Assembly: GCA_013178185.1 (NCBI GenBank)
Contig: JABLXC010000032.1
Coordinates: forward strand, 1 to 64,000
Direction of reading: 5' to 3'
Origin: Anaerolineae bacterium
Lineage (GTDB): Bacteria; Chloroflexota; Anaerolineae; Anaerolineales; Anaerolineaceae
Length of the DNA: 64,000 nucleotides
Made by a program: the position numbers and the translations under genes. Shown here in pieces: positions 35,442-43,880 of this stretch (position 1 is the stretch's first letter; the number at the start of each line of letters is the position of its first letter). The notes beneath the pieces are model-generated. The model had not been told where the DNA came from, searched no databases, and was given only the letters and a program-made list of their open reading frames with translations.

Positions 35442-35482
35442 AAATTTCACATATTTGCGTTAATTACACTTATGTGTAATTA
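35442..35482. promoter_or_regulatory. Candidate operators upstream of the SorC-type regulator
   Basis: AAATTTCACATAT (35442-35454) is the inverse of the half-site in the palindrome at 24117-24129. Next to it TAATTACAC (35461-35469) and GTGTAATTA (35474-35482) form a separate inverted repeat with a 4-bp spacer. Both lie within 55 bp of the regulator start. Confidence 0.5.
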
Positions 35483-35571
35483 TATGGAGATTCCAAAAAT
35501 TTGCCAAGCTAGGCAGAGTGCCTATTTTACAAAAGACAAAGTATGGTAAAGTCTCTTCTTTGGATAGAATA

Positions 35572-35598
35572 TGACATTCGTCAGGTTGACATTCGTCA
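35572..35598. promoter_or_regulatory. Tandem TGAC-N4-GTCA operators for the ArsR-type gene
   Basis: TGACATTCGTCA occurs twice in direct orientation (35572-35583 and 35587-35598), each with TGAC/GTCA arms. The second copy extends to TTGAC/GTCAA. They end about 36 bp before the ArsR-family gene, a typical place for autoregulatory binding. Confidence 0.6.
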
Positions 35599-35634
35599 AC
35601 AGCTCACAGTAAAATTATATTCAGAAGGTTGAAT

Positions 35635-36006
35635 ATGATAGTGGATCCGGCTAGAAAACAATTATACAACCAGCAGACGCAAATTTTCAAACTCCTTTCC
35701 CACCCTGCCAGGCTCACAATTCTGGAAATCCTTCGCAGCGGTGAAGAGTGTGTTTGTCACATGGAGGCTGTGTCAGGATACCGGCAAGCCTATCTCTCAC
35801 AACAGCTTGCCGTTTTGCGCGAGGCTGACATAATTCAAGATCGCCGGGAAGGATGGAACATCTACTACCGGGTGACACGCCCCGAGATCTATCGAGCGTT
35901 AGATGCAATCCAAAGCATGGTGAGCGATTCTCGTCCTGTTCAAGGGCGTACTACCAGCCCTCATTGTCCATGCCCAAAATGCGCAACGCAGAGAAAGTCA
36001 TCCTGA
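35635..36006 (+). CDS. ArsR-family metal(loid)-responsive repressor
   Basis: A 123-residue winged-helix repressor. FKLLSHPARLTILEIL opens the fold, the recognition helix is in YLSQQLAVLREADII, and the ECVCHMEAV segment holds the Cys-x-Cys pair used by ArsR/CadC-type sensors to bind As(III) or similar ions. A C-terminal CPCPKC tail adds further possible ligands. ATG 35635 is favoured over in-frame TTG 35629, with AAGG 6 bp upstream. The downstream thioredoxin-like and permease genes suggest a metalloid or heavy-metal response. Confidence 0.88.
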   Translation: MIVDPARKQLYNQQTQIFKLLSHPARLTILEILRSGEECVCHMEAVSGYRQAYLSQQLAVLREADIIQDRREGWNIYYRVTRPEIYRALDAIQSMVSDSRPVQGRTTSPHCPCPKCATQRKSS

Positions 36007-36054
36007 ATGGAAGCTTGCTTTCCTATTATTTGAAAAGTATTGGAGGAAAGAAAT

Positions 36055-36294
36055 ATGTTGAATATCAAAATTCTTGGGTCGGGTTGCGCCAATTGCAAGC
36101 GTGTGGAAGCAGCCACCCGCAAAGTTGTAGAAGAACTGAATTTAGAAGCAGAAATTGAAAAAGTTACAGACATGAAAGAGATTATGAAGTGGCCGATTCT
36201 CTCCACGCCCGGTCTAGTCATTAACAACACGGTAGTCTCATCGGGAAGAATTCCCAGCGAAGCCGAGATTGCTAGCTGGCTGAAACAAGCCTGA
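36055..36294 (+). CDS. Small thioredoxin-fold disulfide protein
   Basis: A 79-residue protein of the redox-active disulfide/MJ0307-like thioredoxin family, with GSGCANCKRVE (C-x2-C) near residue 10 and the cis-proline segment STPGLVIN near 52. GGAGGA lies 7 bp before ATG 36055. Such mini-thioredoxins are regularly encoded between ArsR regulators and YraQ/ArsP-like permeases. It may deliver reducing power or thiols to the transported ion, but this is not demonstrated. Confidence 0.88.
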   Translation: MLNIKILGSGCANCKRVEAATRKVVEELNLEAEIEKVTDMKEIMKWPILSTPGLVINNTVVSSGRIPSEAEIASWLKQA

Positions 36295-36299
36295 TCGCA

Positions 36300-36333
36300 A
36301 GAGAGTGGCGCTTAACTTGCCACTCTCTCTTTC
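36300..36333 (+). terminator. Hairpin after the small thioredoxin gene
   Basis: AGAGAGTGGC (36300-36309) pairs with GCCACTCTCT (36319-36328), a 10-bp stem followed by CTTTC. The T-run is short, so termination is probably partial and the permease gene may be reached by read-through. Confidence 0.6.
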
Positions 36334-36395
36334 AACAGCAGGATATTCAATTTTTAGAATATATTCTCGATCATTCGATCATTTAAGAAGGTCTT

Positions 36396-37727
36396 ATGGA
36401 TTCGATCCTCAATTATCTTGAAGTATTGCTCTGGTCAGGTTGGATCAGTTTATTGGATTATCTGGCCGCCCATGTGCTGCTCTGCCTGGTTCCGGCTTTC
36501 ATCATCGCCGGCTTTATGAGTGCAATGATCCCCAAAGAGGCCATCACGCGTTTCCTGGGGCCAAAAGCTTCAAAATGGGTCAGTTATCCAGCTTCTGCCT
36601 TGGGGGGGTTTATTCTGGCAGTCTGCTCCTGCACCATTTTGCCATTGTTTGCGGGCATTTGGAAACGCGGTGCCGGCCTTGGACCCGCCATTACTTTTCT
36701 CTTTGTCGGCCCTGCCATTAACATCCTCGCCATCACCTATACCGGCGCGGCAATTGGGTTTGACATTGCCGCTTCGCGGTTGGTTCTGTCTATTGCCTTT
36801 GGTATCCTCATCGGTCTGACGATGGCATGGGTCTTCCGCAAAGAAGAGAGAAACAGAATGGCCGAAATGGCCGCCAATGGGATCTTTGATCAAACAACAA
36901 AGGTCAAACCGGCTGTTTGGCTGCTTTTCATCCTCTTGATCGCAGTGTTAATTGCAGGCACCTTACAAATCGACCTTCTGACGAAATCCTATCTCGAAGT
37001 CAGGTTGCCTTTCGAGAATTCCCAAAATTTACTCAATACCCTTTCTTCGGCAAACCTGACCTTGCAAGGTGGTTTGCTGATAGTGATGCTTTTAATCATT
37101 GCTCTAACTGCCTGGAAGGGTTTTGAAAACATCTTGGAAAGCTTCAATCCCTGGACCTATATTGCTATTGCAACCATCGCCTTAACCCTGGTCATCGCTG
37201 CACCCCGCGAACAAGTGGGGTCCCTTGTGATTGGGCTCAATGGTCGCCTGATTGGAGAAGTTTTCCTCCTGGCCGCTATCGGGATCGTCGCCGGGAGATC
37301 ATTTACAAAGGATGAGCTCAGCGGCTGGATTTGGGAAACATGGAAGTTCGTCAAGCAAATTTTTCCGCTATTGATCGTAGGTGTTTTTGTCGCAGGTATT
37401 TTCAGAGAGATCATCCCGGAAACCTGGGTGCGCGCCATTGCGGGTCAAAACACCGTCTGGGCCAACCTGGCGGGAGTTTTGTTCGGTGTTTTTATGTATT
37501 TTCCAACACTTGTAGAAGTGCCTGTCGCCAGGATGTTCCTGGACCTTGGCATGGCGCGCGGTCCTTTGCTGGCTTACTTGCTTGCCGACCCGGAGTTATC
37601 GCTGCAATCTATCCTGGTCTTGAATGGGATCATGGGAAGGAAAAAAACCGCCATCTACGTTTCTTTGGTGGCCATTTTGAGTGCCCTTGCGGGCTACCTC
37701 TTTGGAGTCTTTCTATCACTGGTATAA
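36396..37727 (+). CDS. YraQ/ArsP-like permease
   Basis: A 443-residue membrane protein of the DUF318 permease family, with around ten hydrophobic helices in two homologous halves. The conserved CSCTILPLFAGIWKRGAGLGPAITF-type loop is near residue 75, with its cysteine pair, and AGVLFGVFMYFPTLVEVP lies in the second half. Members export metalloids, including trivalent organoarsenicals in ArsP. The linked ArsR sensor and thioredoxin support a metal(loid) export role, with the actual substrate unknown. A second permease of this family occurs at 50358-51425. Confidence 0.86.
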   Translation: MDSILNYLEVLLWSGWISLLDYLAAHVLLCLVPAFIIAGFMSAMIPKEAITRFLGPKASKWVSYPASALGGFILAVCSCTILPLFAGIWKRGAGLGPAITFLFVGPAINILAITYTGAAIGFDIAASRLVLSIAFGILIGLTMAWVFRKEERNRMAEMAANGIFDQTTKVKPAVWLLFILLIAVLIAGTLQIDLLTKSYLEVRLPFENSQNLLNTLSSANLTLQGGLLIVMLLIIALTAWKGFENILESFNPWTYIAIATIALTLVIAAPREQVGSLVIGLNGRLIGEVFLLAAIGIVAGRSFTKDELSGWIWETWKFVKQIFPLLIVGVFVAGIFREIIPETWVRAIAGQNTVWANLAGVLFGVFMYFPTLVEVPVARMFLDLGMARGPLLAYLLADPELSLQSILVLNGIMGRKKTAIYVSLVAILSALAGYLFGVFLSLV

Positions 37728-37849
37728 GACCCTCAGGGTGCTGGCAATGCTCTTCCGAAAAAATGGATTGCTAGATGCAACCAATTCAATAAAAAGGGGT
37801 TAAGAATTATGATACAAATTTGTTCATTTTTTCTTGAGGAGTCAACACC

Positions 37850-38707
37850 ATGAGTAAGGTTGCAATTGTGACAGACAGCACCGCCTATATTCCGGCTTCC
37901 ATGATGAATGGTCACAACATATCGGTTGCCCCTTTACAAGTGATCTGGGGAGAGAAAACCTACTTAGATGGCGTCGAGATCCAACCATCAGAATTCTACG
38001 AAAAGCTCAAAACCGCAAAAGTGATGCCCACCACTTCGCAAACCACCCCGGCGGCGTTTGAAGCCCTCTATAGAAATTTACTTGAATCAGGGTACGACAT
38101 CTTCAGCATTCATATTTCATCCAAACTGTCTGGAACGCTTGATTCAGCTACCCAGGCCAAGTCAGTTTTCCCAGGGGCAAAGATTGAATTATTTGACTCC
38201 GAAGCCACCTCGATGGCGCTTGGCTTTCAGGTGTTAGCGGTCGCGCGCGCTGTAGAACAAGGCGCGACTCTTCAGGAATGTAAAGCTGTGGCGGAAAAAG
38301 CGCGCCCCCTCACTGGTGTGTTGTTCGTCGTTAGCACTCTTGAATTTTTGCACCGCGGCGGGCGGATCGGCGGGGCGGCAGCTTTTCTTGGGACGGCTCT
38401 TAAACTTAAACCAATTCTCGAACTCAGAAGCGGAAAAATCGAAGCCATCGAGCGCGTCCGAACGATGGGCAAGGCCATTGATCGGATGCTGGAGTTACTC
38501 AAAGATCGGACCGGAAAGCGAACGCCGGTGCGGCTTGCAGCGCTTCACGCCAACGCTCCTCAAGAAGCCAACGCGCTGCTAGAAAGTGTTCGTGAACGCT
38601 TCAACGTCAGCGATATCAGAGAAGCTTTCGTCACGGAGGTCAGCCCCGTCATCGGGGTACACGCTGGCCCCGGCACGGTCGGGATCGCCTTTATGGCAGG
38701 TATGTGA
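37850..38707 (+). CDS. DegV-family fatty-acid-binding protein
   Basis: A 285-residue DegV protein. The N-terminal VTDSTAYIP, the TTSQTTPAAF stretch near residue 65 and the HISSKLSGTLDSA segment near 87 are family marks, as is the basic FLHRGGRIGGAAAF loop near 167. DegV/FakB proteins bind fatty acids and can present them to a fatty-acid kinase. No fakA-like gene is visible here. GAGGAG precedes ATG 37850. A hairpin terminator follows at 38741-38775. Confidence 0.9.
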   Translation: MSKVAIVTDSTAYIPASMMNGHNISVAPLQVIWGEKTYLDGVEIQPSEFYEKLKTAKVMPTTSQTTPAAFEALYRNLLESGYDIFSIHISSKLSGTLDSATQAKSVFPGAKIELFDSEATSMALGFQVLAVARAVEQGATLQECKAVAEKARPLTGVLFVVSTLEFLHRGGRIGGAAAFLGTALKLKPILELRSGKIEAIERVRTMGKAIDRMLELLKDRTGKRTPVRLAALHANAPQEANALLESVRERFNVSDIREAFVTEVSPVIGVHAGPGTVGIAFMAGM

Positions 38708-38740
38708 TTTTTTCAAGTTTTTCCCCTGAATCTGTAAGAA

Positions 38741-38775
38741 AGAAATCCTCTCCTCAAAGGAGGGGATTTCTATTC
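38741..38775 (+). terminator. Hairpin terminator after the DegV gene
   Basis: AGAAATCCTCTCCT (38741-38754) pairs with AGGAGGGGATTTCT (38758-38771), 14 bp with one G-U pair and a CAA loop, followed by a modest T-containing stretch. Confidence 0.7.
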
Positions 38776-38827
38776 CTTGCAAGTTTGGTACAATATCCCC
38801 GATCATTATTTTTCAAGAAGGGCAACC

Positions 38828-40147
38828 ATGAAAAACATTCCATCCATTGGCGTTCAAATTCCGAACATTCTCTTACCAAAAGAAGGCATCGATTTACAAA
38901 AGTGGGCTGTCATCGCCTGCGACCAGTTCACTTCTGAACCCGAATACTGGCAGGAGGTCGAGAGGTTTGTTGGAAACGCGCCTTCCACTTTTCACTTGAT
39001 CCTCCCCGAAGTGTATCTTGGAACCGCAGAAGAAACCGCCCGCATTCATGCCACGCAGCAAGCCATGCAGCAAGTTTTAAAACAAGGGCTGCTCACCGAA
39101 TATCAAGGGCTAATTCTGGTGGAACGCACCGTTGCTGGAAAAACCCGCCGGGGGCTCATGCTCGCGCTGGACCTGGAATGCTATGATTACAACAAAGGTT
39201 CTTCCAGTCTCATCCGGGCTACCGAGGGTACAATCGTCGAACGCCTCCCACCTCGTATGCGTATTCGCGAAGGCGCAGCGCTCGAACTCCCACACATCAT
39301 CGTTCTGCTCGATGACCCCGAAAAAACGGTCATCGAGCCAATCGCAGAACAGAAAAACCGTTTAAAGAAGATTTACGACTTTGATTTAATGCTCGGCAGC
39401 GGGCATTTAACCGGCTGGTTTGTCAATCAGCCAGATCTGGAAAATCAGGTCATCCGGGCGCTCGAAAATCTGGCCGACCCCGATGCTTTTTCGAGAAAAT
39501 ATCGTCTGGCTTCCAATCAGAATGTCTTACTTTTTGCCATGGGAGACGGCAACCACTCGCTGGCGACAGCCAAAGCCATCTGGGAAAAAATCAAATCCCA
39601 GGTCGGTATGGAGCACCCAGCTCGCTATGCGCTCGTTGAGATCGAAAACGTCCATGATGACGGGCTGGAGTTTGAACCCATCCACCGTGTCCTGTTTAAT
39701 GTAAAAGAAGACCTGCAGTCCGCGTTAAAAAAGTTCTACGGCGACAAATTCAGCTACGTCCCTTGCAGAGATGCCACAGAGATGGTGAAGCAGGTTGATG
39801 CAAACGATCGCTCAGATCAGGCGATTGGCGTCATTGCGCCTTCCAGCTTCGGCGTTCTTCATATCAAAAATCCATCAACCAACCTGCCGGTAGGAACCTT
39901 GCAGGCGTTCCTGGATTCTTGGTTAAAAGAGGGAGGTTTCGAAAAAATCGATTACGTCCATGGTGAAGAAGTTACCACACGGCTTGGTTCAATGCCAGGC
40001 AATCTGGGGTTCTATCTGCCTGCAATGGACAAGGGCGACCTGTTCAGAACCGTCATCCTCGACGGCGCCCTACCCCGCAAAACTTTCTCGATGGGAGAAG
40101 CCAAAGAAAAGCGGTTCTACATGGAATGCCGGCGCATTGTGGAATAA
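38828..40147 (+). CDS. DUF1015 family protein
   Basis: A 439-residue soluble protein of the DUF1015 family. Its N-terminal segment GVQIPNILLPKEGIDLQKWAV and the central FAMGDGNHSLATAKAIWE motif near residue 236 are typical. The family is widespread in bacteria and lacks a settled function; some members occur near serine metabolism genes. The ATG at 38828 follows AGAAGGG and is preferred over the in-frame TTG at 38777. Neighbours (DegV and a small unknown gene) do not clarify its role. Confidence 0.85.
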   Translation: MKNIPSIGVQIPNILLPKEGIDLQKWAVIACDQFTSEPEYWQEVERFVGNAPSTFHLILPEVYLGTAEETARIHATQQAMQQVLKQGLLTEYQGLILVERTVAGKTRRGLMLALDLECYDYNKGSSSLIRATEGTIVERLPPRMRIREGAALELPHIIVLLDDPEKTVIEPIAEQKNRLKKIYDFDLMLGSGHLTGWFVNQPDLENQVIRALENLADPDAFSRKYRLASNQNVLLFAMGDGNHSLATAKAIWEKIKSQVGMEHPARYALVEIENVHDDGLEFEPIHRVLFNVKEDLQSALKKFYGDKFSYVPCRDATEMVKQVDANDRSDQAIGVIAPSSFGVLHIKNPSTNLPVGTLQAFLDSWLKEGGFEKIDYVHGEEVTTRLGSMPGNLGFYLPAMDKGDLFRTVILDGALPRKTFSMGEAKEKRFYMECRRIVE

Positions 40148-40380
40148 AAACCCGCCAGTTGTGACAGGGAACGCCCCCTCTGCCAGTCTGCACGGCCGCC
40201 GGATCGTTGGGGATGAAAATGGGAGGATGGTTACCGCATTTCCATCCCCACATTCATTATTGAGTGGGTCAAGTTCAATCCCATAAAAATCCTGGGATAG
40301 TGATCCTACAACCCGCTGCATCTGGTTTCCTTAAGGGTATAATTTTTGCACAGGAACAAAAAAACAGGCCAAAGGGAAAA

Positions 40381-40734
40381 ATGAAATTTCATTTTACACC
40401 GTCCGAAGATGCCCTACCACCTTCTCAGGTGCATTTTACAAGACTGAGCGCCGAGCCCTGGTCAGATGGTAGGCGTATTCGTGTCAACCTGGAATTATCC
40501 CCTTTTCAGCAGCCTCCCAATCTTATCCTTGCGGTGCACGATCACGAGGGTAACGAAGTATCACGAATTGTCTTTGTTGAGGCACAAGAGACCAGCCTGA
40601 CATTCACCATGCACCTGCGCGGTTCAGCACTCCCTGGCCATTATTCCCTTACCGCTTCGGTCTCTTATCCAGAAATCGAAGAATTCAACCCGACGACGAT
40701 CCATTTTTCTGTTCATCCTGCTACGCCGGAATGA
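40381..40734 (+). CDS. Small protein of unknown function
   Basis: A 117-residue protein with a beta-rich pattern (VRFTRLS-like strands, VHDHEGNEVSRIVFVEA, then ASVSYPEIEEF) that may be an Ig-like or C2-like sandwich. It has no signal peptide. AAAGGG precedes ATG 40381, and it overlaps the next lipoprotein gene by 4 bp (ATGA), so the two are co-translated. A TATAAT at 40338-40343 may be its promoter. The 230 bp before it hold only weak hairpins. No family is recognised. Confidence 0.65.
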   Translation: MKFHFTPSEDALPPSQVHFTRLSAEPWSDGRRIRVNLELSPFQQPPNLILAVHDHEGNEVSRIVFVEAQETSLTFTMHLRGSALPGHYSLTASVSYPEIEEFNPTTIHFSVHPATPE

Positions 40735-41618
40735 TATTTAAGTTCTTTTACAAACCAGCTGTCTTCCTTCTGACGCTGACCCTCCTGTTATCTACCGCTT
40801 GCGCGCCGGCGCGGGACCCCGATTCGACCACGCCTGAGGTTGGAACTCTTTCAACTCATTCCCCTACTTCTCAACCATCCAGAACCATCCTACCGGCCTC
40901 CTCACAAATCACTCTTACGCCCACCCCGCTGCTCGGCCCTTATATTTGCTCCCCACTAAAAGATGTGACTCTGTCTCAGCTTTCTACAATCCTATCGAAT
41001 CCTTTTGAGATGAATCGCCCAGGGCTAGATAACGGCCATCACGGCGTTGATTTCGCTTTTTATCGCTTTGGCGACCATATCGGCATGGCAGGCCTTCCAA
41101 TTCACTCTGTCATGCCGGGCCAGGTTGCCGCTACGATCACAGACCGCCCGCCATATGGCAATGCCATCATCATCGAAACTCCCCTTGCACACCTATCACA
41201 GGCCTGGATTAAAGGCCTCTCCCTGCCGGAACCCGGACCGTTTGTAGAACCGCAACCTGCCACGAACTGCCCTGATCTCTCCACCGCTTTGCCAATCTCG
41301 AATGGTGAAAACTCCCTCTACCTTCTATACGCCCACATGCAGTTCCCCCCTACCCTGACCGTTGGCGACAGAGTTTCCTGCGGACAGGAGATTGGAAAAG
41401 TCGGGACGACGGGCCAATCCGTCAACGAACATCTCCACCTTGAAACCCGGGTAGGGCCATCCGGCGCCAGGTTCGAAAGTATGGCATATTATGACACCAG
41501 CCGAACAGAAGAAGAAGCCGCCAGTTACTGCATCTGGCGGGTTTCCAACATCTTCCGCCTCTTTGACCCAATGGACTTGCTCTCCTACCGGACATCACCC
41601 CCCAGCGGGTTGCCTTGA
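40731..41618 (+). CDS. M23-type peptidase lipoprotein
   Basis: A 295-residue predicted lipoprotein: signal peptide with lipobox LLSTAC near residue 24, a Ser/Thr/Pro-rich linker, then a peptidase M23 (LytM) fold. Candidate zinc ligands are His and Asp in GHHGVDF near 103 and the late HLHLE near 239. A C-x-C-like disulfide arrangement may exist between the scattered cysteines. It probably cleaves cell-wall cross-bridges or acts as a non-catalytic partner. It is the first of a run of envelope genes. Confidence 0.8.
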   Translation: MIFKFFYKPAVFLLTLTLLLSTACAPARDPDSTTPEVGTLSTHSPTSQPSRTILPASSQITLTPTPLLGPYICSPLKDVTLSQLSTILSNPFEMNRPGLDNGHHGVDFAFYRFGDHIGMAGLPIHSVMPGQVAATITDRPPYGNAIIIETPLAHLSQAWIKGLSLPEPGPFVEPQPATNCPDLSTALPISNGENSLYLLYAHMQFPPTLTVGDRVSCGQEIGKVGTTGQSVNEHLHLETRVGPSGARFESMAYYDTSRTEEEAASYCIWRVSNIFRLFDPMDLLSYRTSPPSGLP

Positions 41619-41841
41619 AAACCATTCCCTGGCGCTGCGTTAAGCCGGTTTCCGGGCAAAACCTGGCGCTTGCCTCATGGTCTACCGACGACCTGCTGGC
41701 TGATCATGCTGTTGGCCTAATACTTACAGTTTTACGAGTCTATCCGGAGAATTCATTTTCTGGAATGTAGAGCCGGACGGATTTCGATTAGAACATGCGC
41801 AAAACCCTGAACCTATTCCGCTAACCTTTGAGCGCGCAACG

Positions 41842-41871
41842 TTGACGTGTTTTCGAAAGTGATGCTACAAT
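41842..41871 (+). promoter_or_regulatory. Promoter before the PD40 propeller gene
   Basis: TTGACG (41842-41847) and TACAAT (41866-41871) are 18 bp apart, with a TGC before the -10 that makes it an extended -10. The 334-bp gap 41619-41952 shows no other clear signal and no convincing coding frame. Confidence 0.6.
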
Positions 41872-41952
41872 CACGGTGTATGGTTAATTCTGCTGGTAAG
41901 AAACGGGTTTTCATTATTCTTTTGATTAAATCTCCGCTCCTCCTCAAATTCC

Positions 41953-43863
41953 ATGAATAAAAAGAACATCCTCTCGTTTCGGACCCTCTTACTGGCGTTA
42001 ATCGTACTACTGCTGGCAAATATTGCCGTGTTGATCATTTTACAACCGCCATCATCGCCAGTTCTTGAAATTTTACTTCCCCAAAATCCCACACAAACAG
42101 AAAATCTTCCCGTAGAAGCACTTCCTGCCACCGCCCAGCCAGCGCAGGTCGCGCCCACTCTGCTGTTCAATATGCCCACCCTACCGCCGGAAATATCTCC
42201 AGGCGAAGGATTGCGCCAGCAGGGAGTTTTTATCTTGTCCATGTCAGATGGGAACTACAAGCATCTTTTCGCCTTCCACCCACAGTTTCTACAGCTTACC
42301 CGCCTTACCAATGGGCAGGCAGATGATATCTCACCCGCTGTCAGCCCGGACGGGAGAAAAATTGCCTTCGCTTCGCGTCGCAATGGCTATTGGGACCTGT
42401 ACATCCTGGATTTGGAAGCAGGGCAGACCACCCAGTTGACCGATACAGCCGGATATGAAGGAAATCCGGATTGGTCTCCCGATGGCCAGTGGATCGTTTA
42501 CGAGGCTTATACCGGCAGCAACCTGGATATCCTGGTTCGATCGGTGGCCGACCCAGCACAGGAGCCGATCCAGCTCACGAATGACCCTGCCAGCGATCAT
42601 TCGCCGGCCTGGTCGCCCCTCGGACGAGAAATTGCATTTGTCTCCAATCGCAGCGGAGATGAAGAAATCTGGCTGGCAGCGCTGGACAAGGTTGACGACC
42701 GTTACCGTAATGTTTCTCTCAGCCCTGACCGCCGCGAATTCCACCCCGCCTGGTCGCCAGATGGCGGTTTTTTGGCGTGGGCTTCCACGCAGCCTGAGGG
42801 AGATACCCTAATGTTCTGGAATAGCCTGGAGCCGGATAGCTATCCAAAACCTATCGCTCCCGGCGCTCGGCCGGTTTGGAGTCCGTCAGGCGGCGCGATC
42901 GCATCCGTACTCGAAGGCCCCAACGCTGACTCCTTGACCGCCGTTCTTCTCTCCAACAACGAACTTCTCTTTCCCCTCACCAGAATGCCTGGCAGTCTCC
43001 AGGGACTTCAATGGCGTGCCGGTGATTTGATCGACCTGCTGGATCGCTACCCCCTCCCCGCCGGCGCATCCGATCCCTTTCCTCAGTTATGGTCTCCCGC
43101 CCTTTCGGTCAATCCTCCCCCGCCAGGAAATCGTTTCGGGCTTGCAGAATTGAAGGATGTCGCTGCCCCCTTCCCGTTTCTTCACGATGAAGTGGACGAA
43201 TCCTTCAACGCCCTTCGACAAGAAGTTGCTCGCCAGGCCGGATGGGATTTCCTTTCCAGTTTACAAAACGCGTACCTGCCCTTAACCGAGCCCCCCAACC
43301 CTGACCAGGTGGATAACTGGCTTTACACCGGCCGGGCGATTGCGATAAATCCGATGGCGCTCTACGCTGGCTGGATGGCAGTGGTAAAAGAAGAATTCAA
43401 CGGCCAGACCTATTTTCGCATCTATCTCAAAGCCCGCTACCAGGATGGCTCTGCTGGCCAGCCCTTGAAAGAGCAGCCCTGGGATATCAACGCTCGCTAT
43501 GCCGGCGACCCGCGCACGTACGACCAGGGCGGCCGTCTGGCCCCAATCCCTTCGGGCTACTGGGTGGATTTTACTGAGATTGCCCTGCGTTATCGCTGGA
43601 TGCGCATTCCTGCACAGGTGAACTGGCGGTCTTATTTCGATGCGGCCCGCCTGAATATCTACGTCCTCAAAGAAGACCTCGATTGGCAAACCGCGATGTC
43701 AGAAATTTACCCCCCAGAAGCTTTAATAACGCCCACTTACGTCCCTACCCGCACCCCAACGATCACCGCCACCCGTAAAGATTTCGACAAGATCACCATC
43801 ACGCCCACGCCGCAGCCAACGTTCACCCCAACACGCCGGCCCACCTGGACGCAACAGCCTTGA
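41953..43863 (+). CDS. Membrane-anchored PD40 (TolB-like) propeller protein
   Basis: A 636-residue protein with an N-terminal membrane helix (residues 10-31), then a TolB-type beta-propeller with repeated PD40 motifs such as SPDGRKIAFASRRNG, SPDGQWIVYEA and SPDGGFLAWAS (about 125-330). A large C-terminal domain of unrecognised fold follows, ending in a Thr/Pro-rich tail. The propeller is presumably extracellular. It overlaps the start region of the following M23 gene, which suggests co-expression. Its function is unknown, though such proteins often bind envelope components. Confidence 0.8.
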   Translation: MNKKNILSFRTLLLALIVLLLANIAVLIILQPPSSPVLEILLPQNPTQTENLPVEALPATAQPAQVAPTLLFNMPTLPPEISPGEGLRQQGVFILSMSDGNYKHLFAFHPQFLQLTRLTNGQADDISPAVSPDGRKIAFASRRNGYWDLYILDLEAGQTTQLTDTAGYEGNPDWSPDGQWIVYEAYTGSNLDILVRSVADPAQEPIQLTNDPASDHSPAWSPLGREIAFVSNRSGDEEIWLAALDKVDDRYRNVSLSPDRREFHPAWSPDGGFLAWASTQPEGDTLMFWNSLEPDSYPKPIAPGARPVWSPSGGAIASVLEGPNADSLTAVLLSNNELLFPLTRMPGSLQGLQWRAGDLIDLLDRYPLPAGASDPFPQLWSPALSVNPPPPGNRFGLAELKDVAAPFPFLHDEVDESFNALRQEVARQAGWDFLSSLQNAYLPLTEPPNPDQVDNWLYTGRAIAINPMALYAGWMAVVKEEFNGQTYFRIYLKARYQDGSAGQPLKEQPWDINARYAGDPRTYDQGGRLAPIPSGYWVDFTEIALRYRWMRIPAQVNWRSYFDAARLNIYVLKEDLDWQTAMSEIYPPEALITPTYVPTRTPTITATRKDFDKITITPTPQPTFTPTRRPTWTQQP

Positions 43864-43880
43864 AGCGCAAGGAGTTTCTA

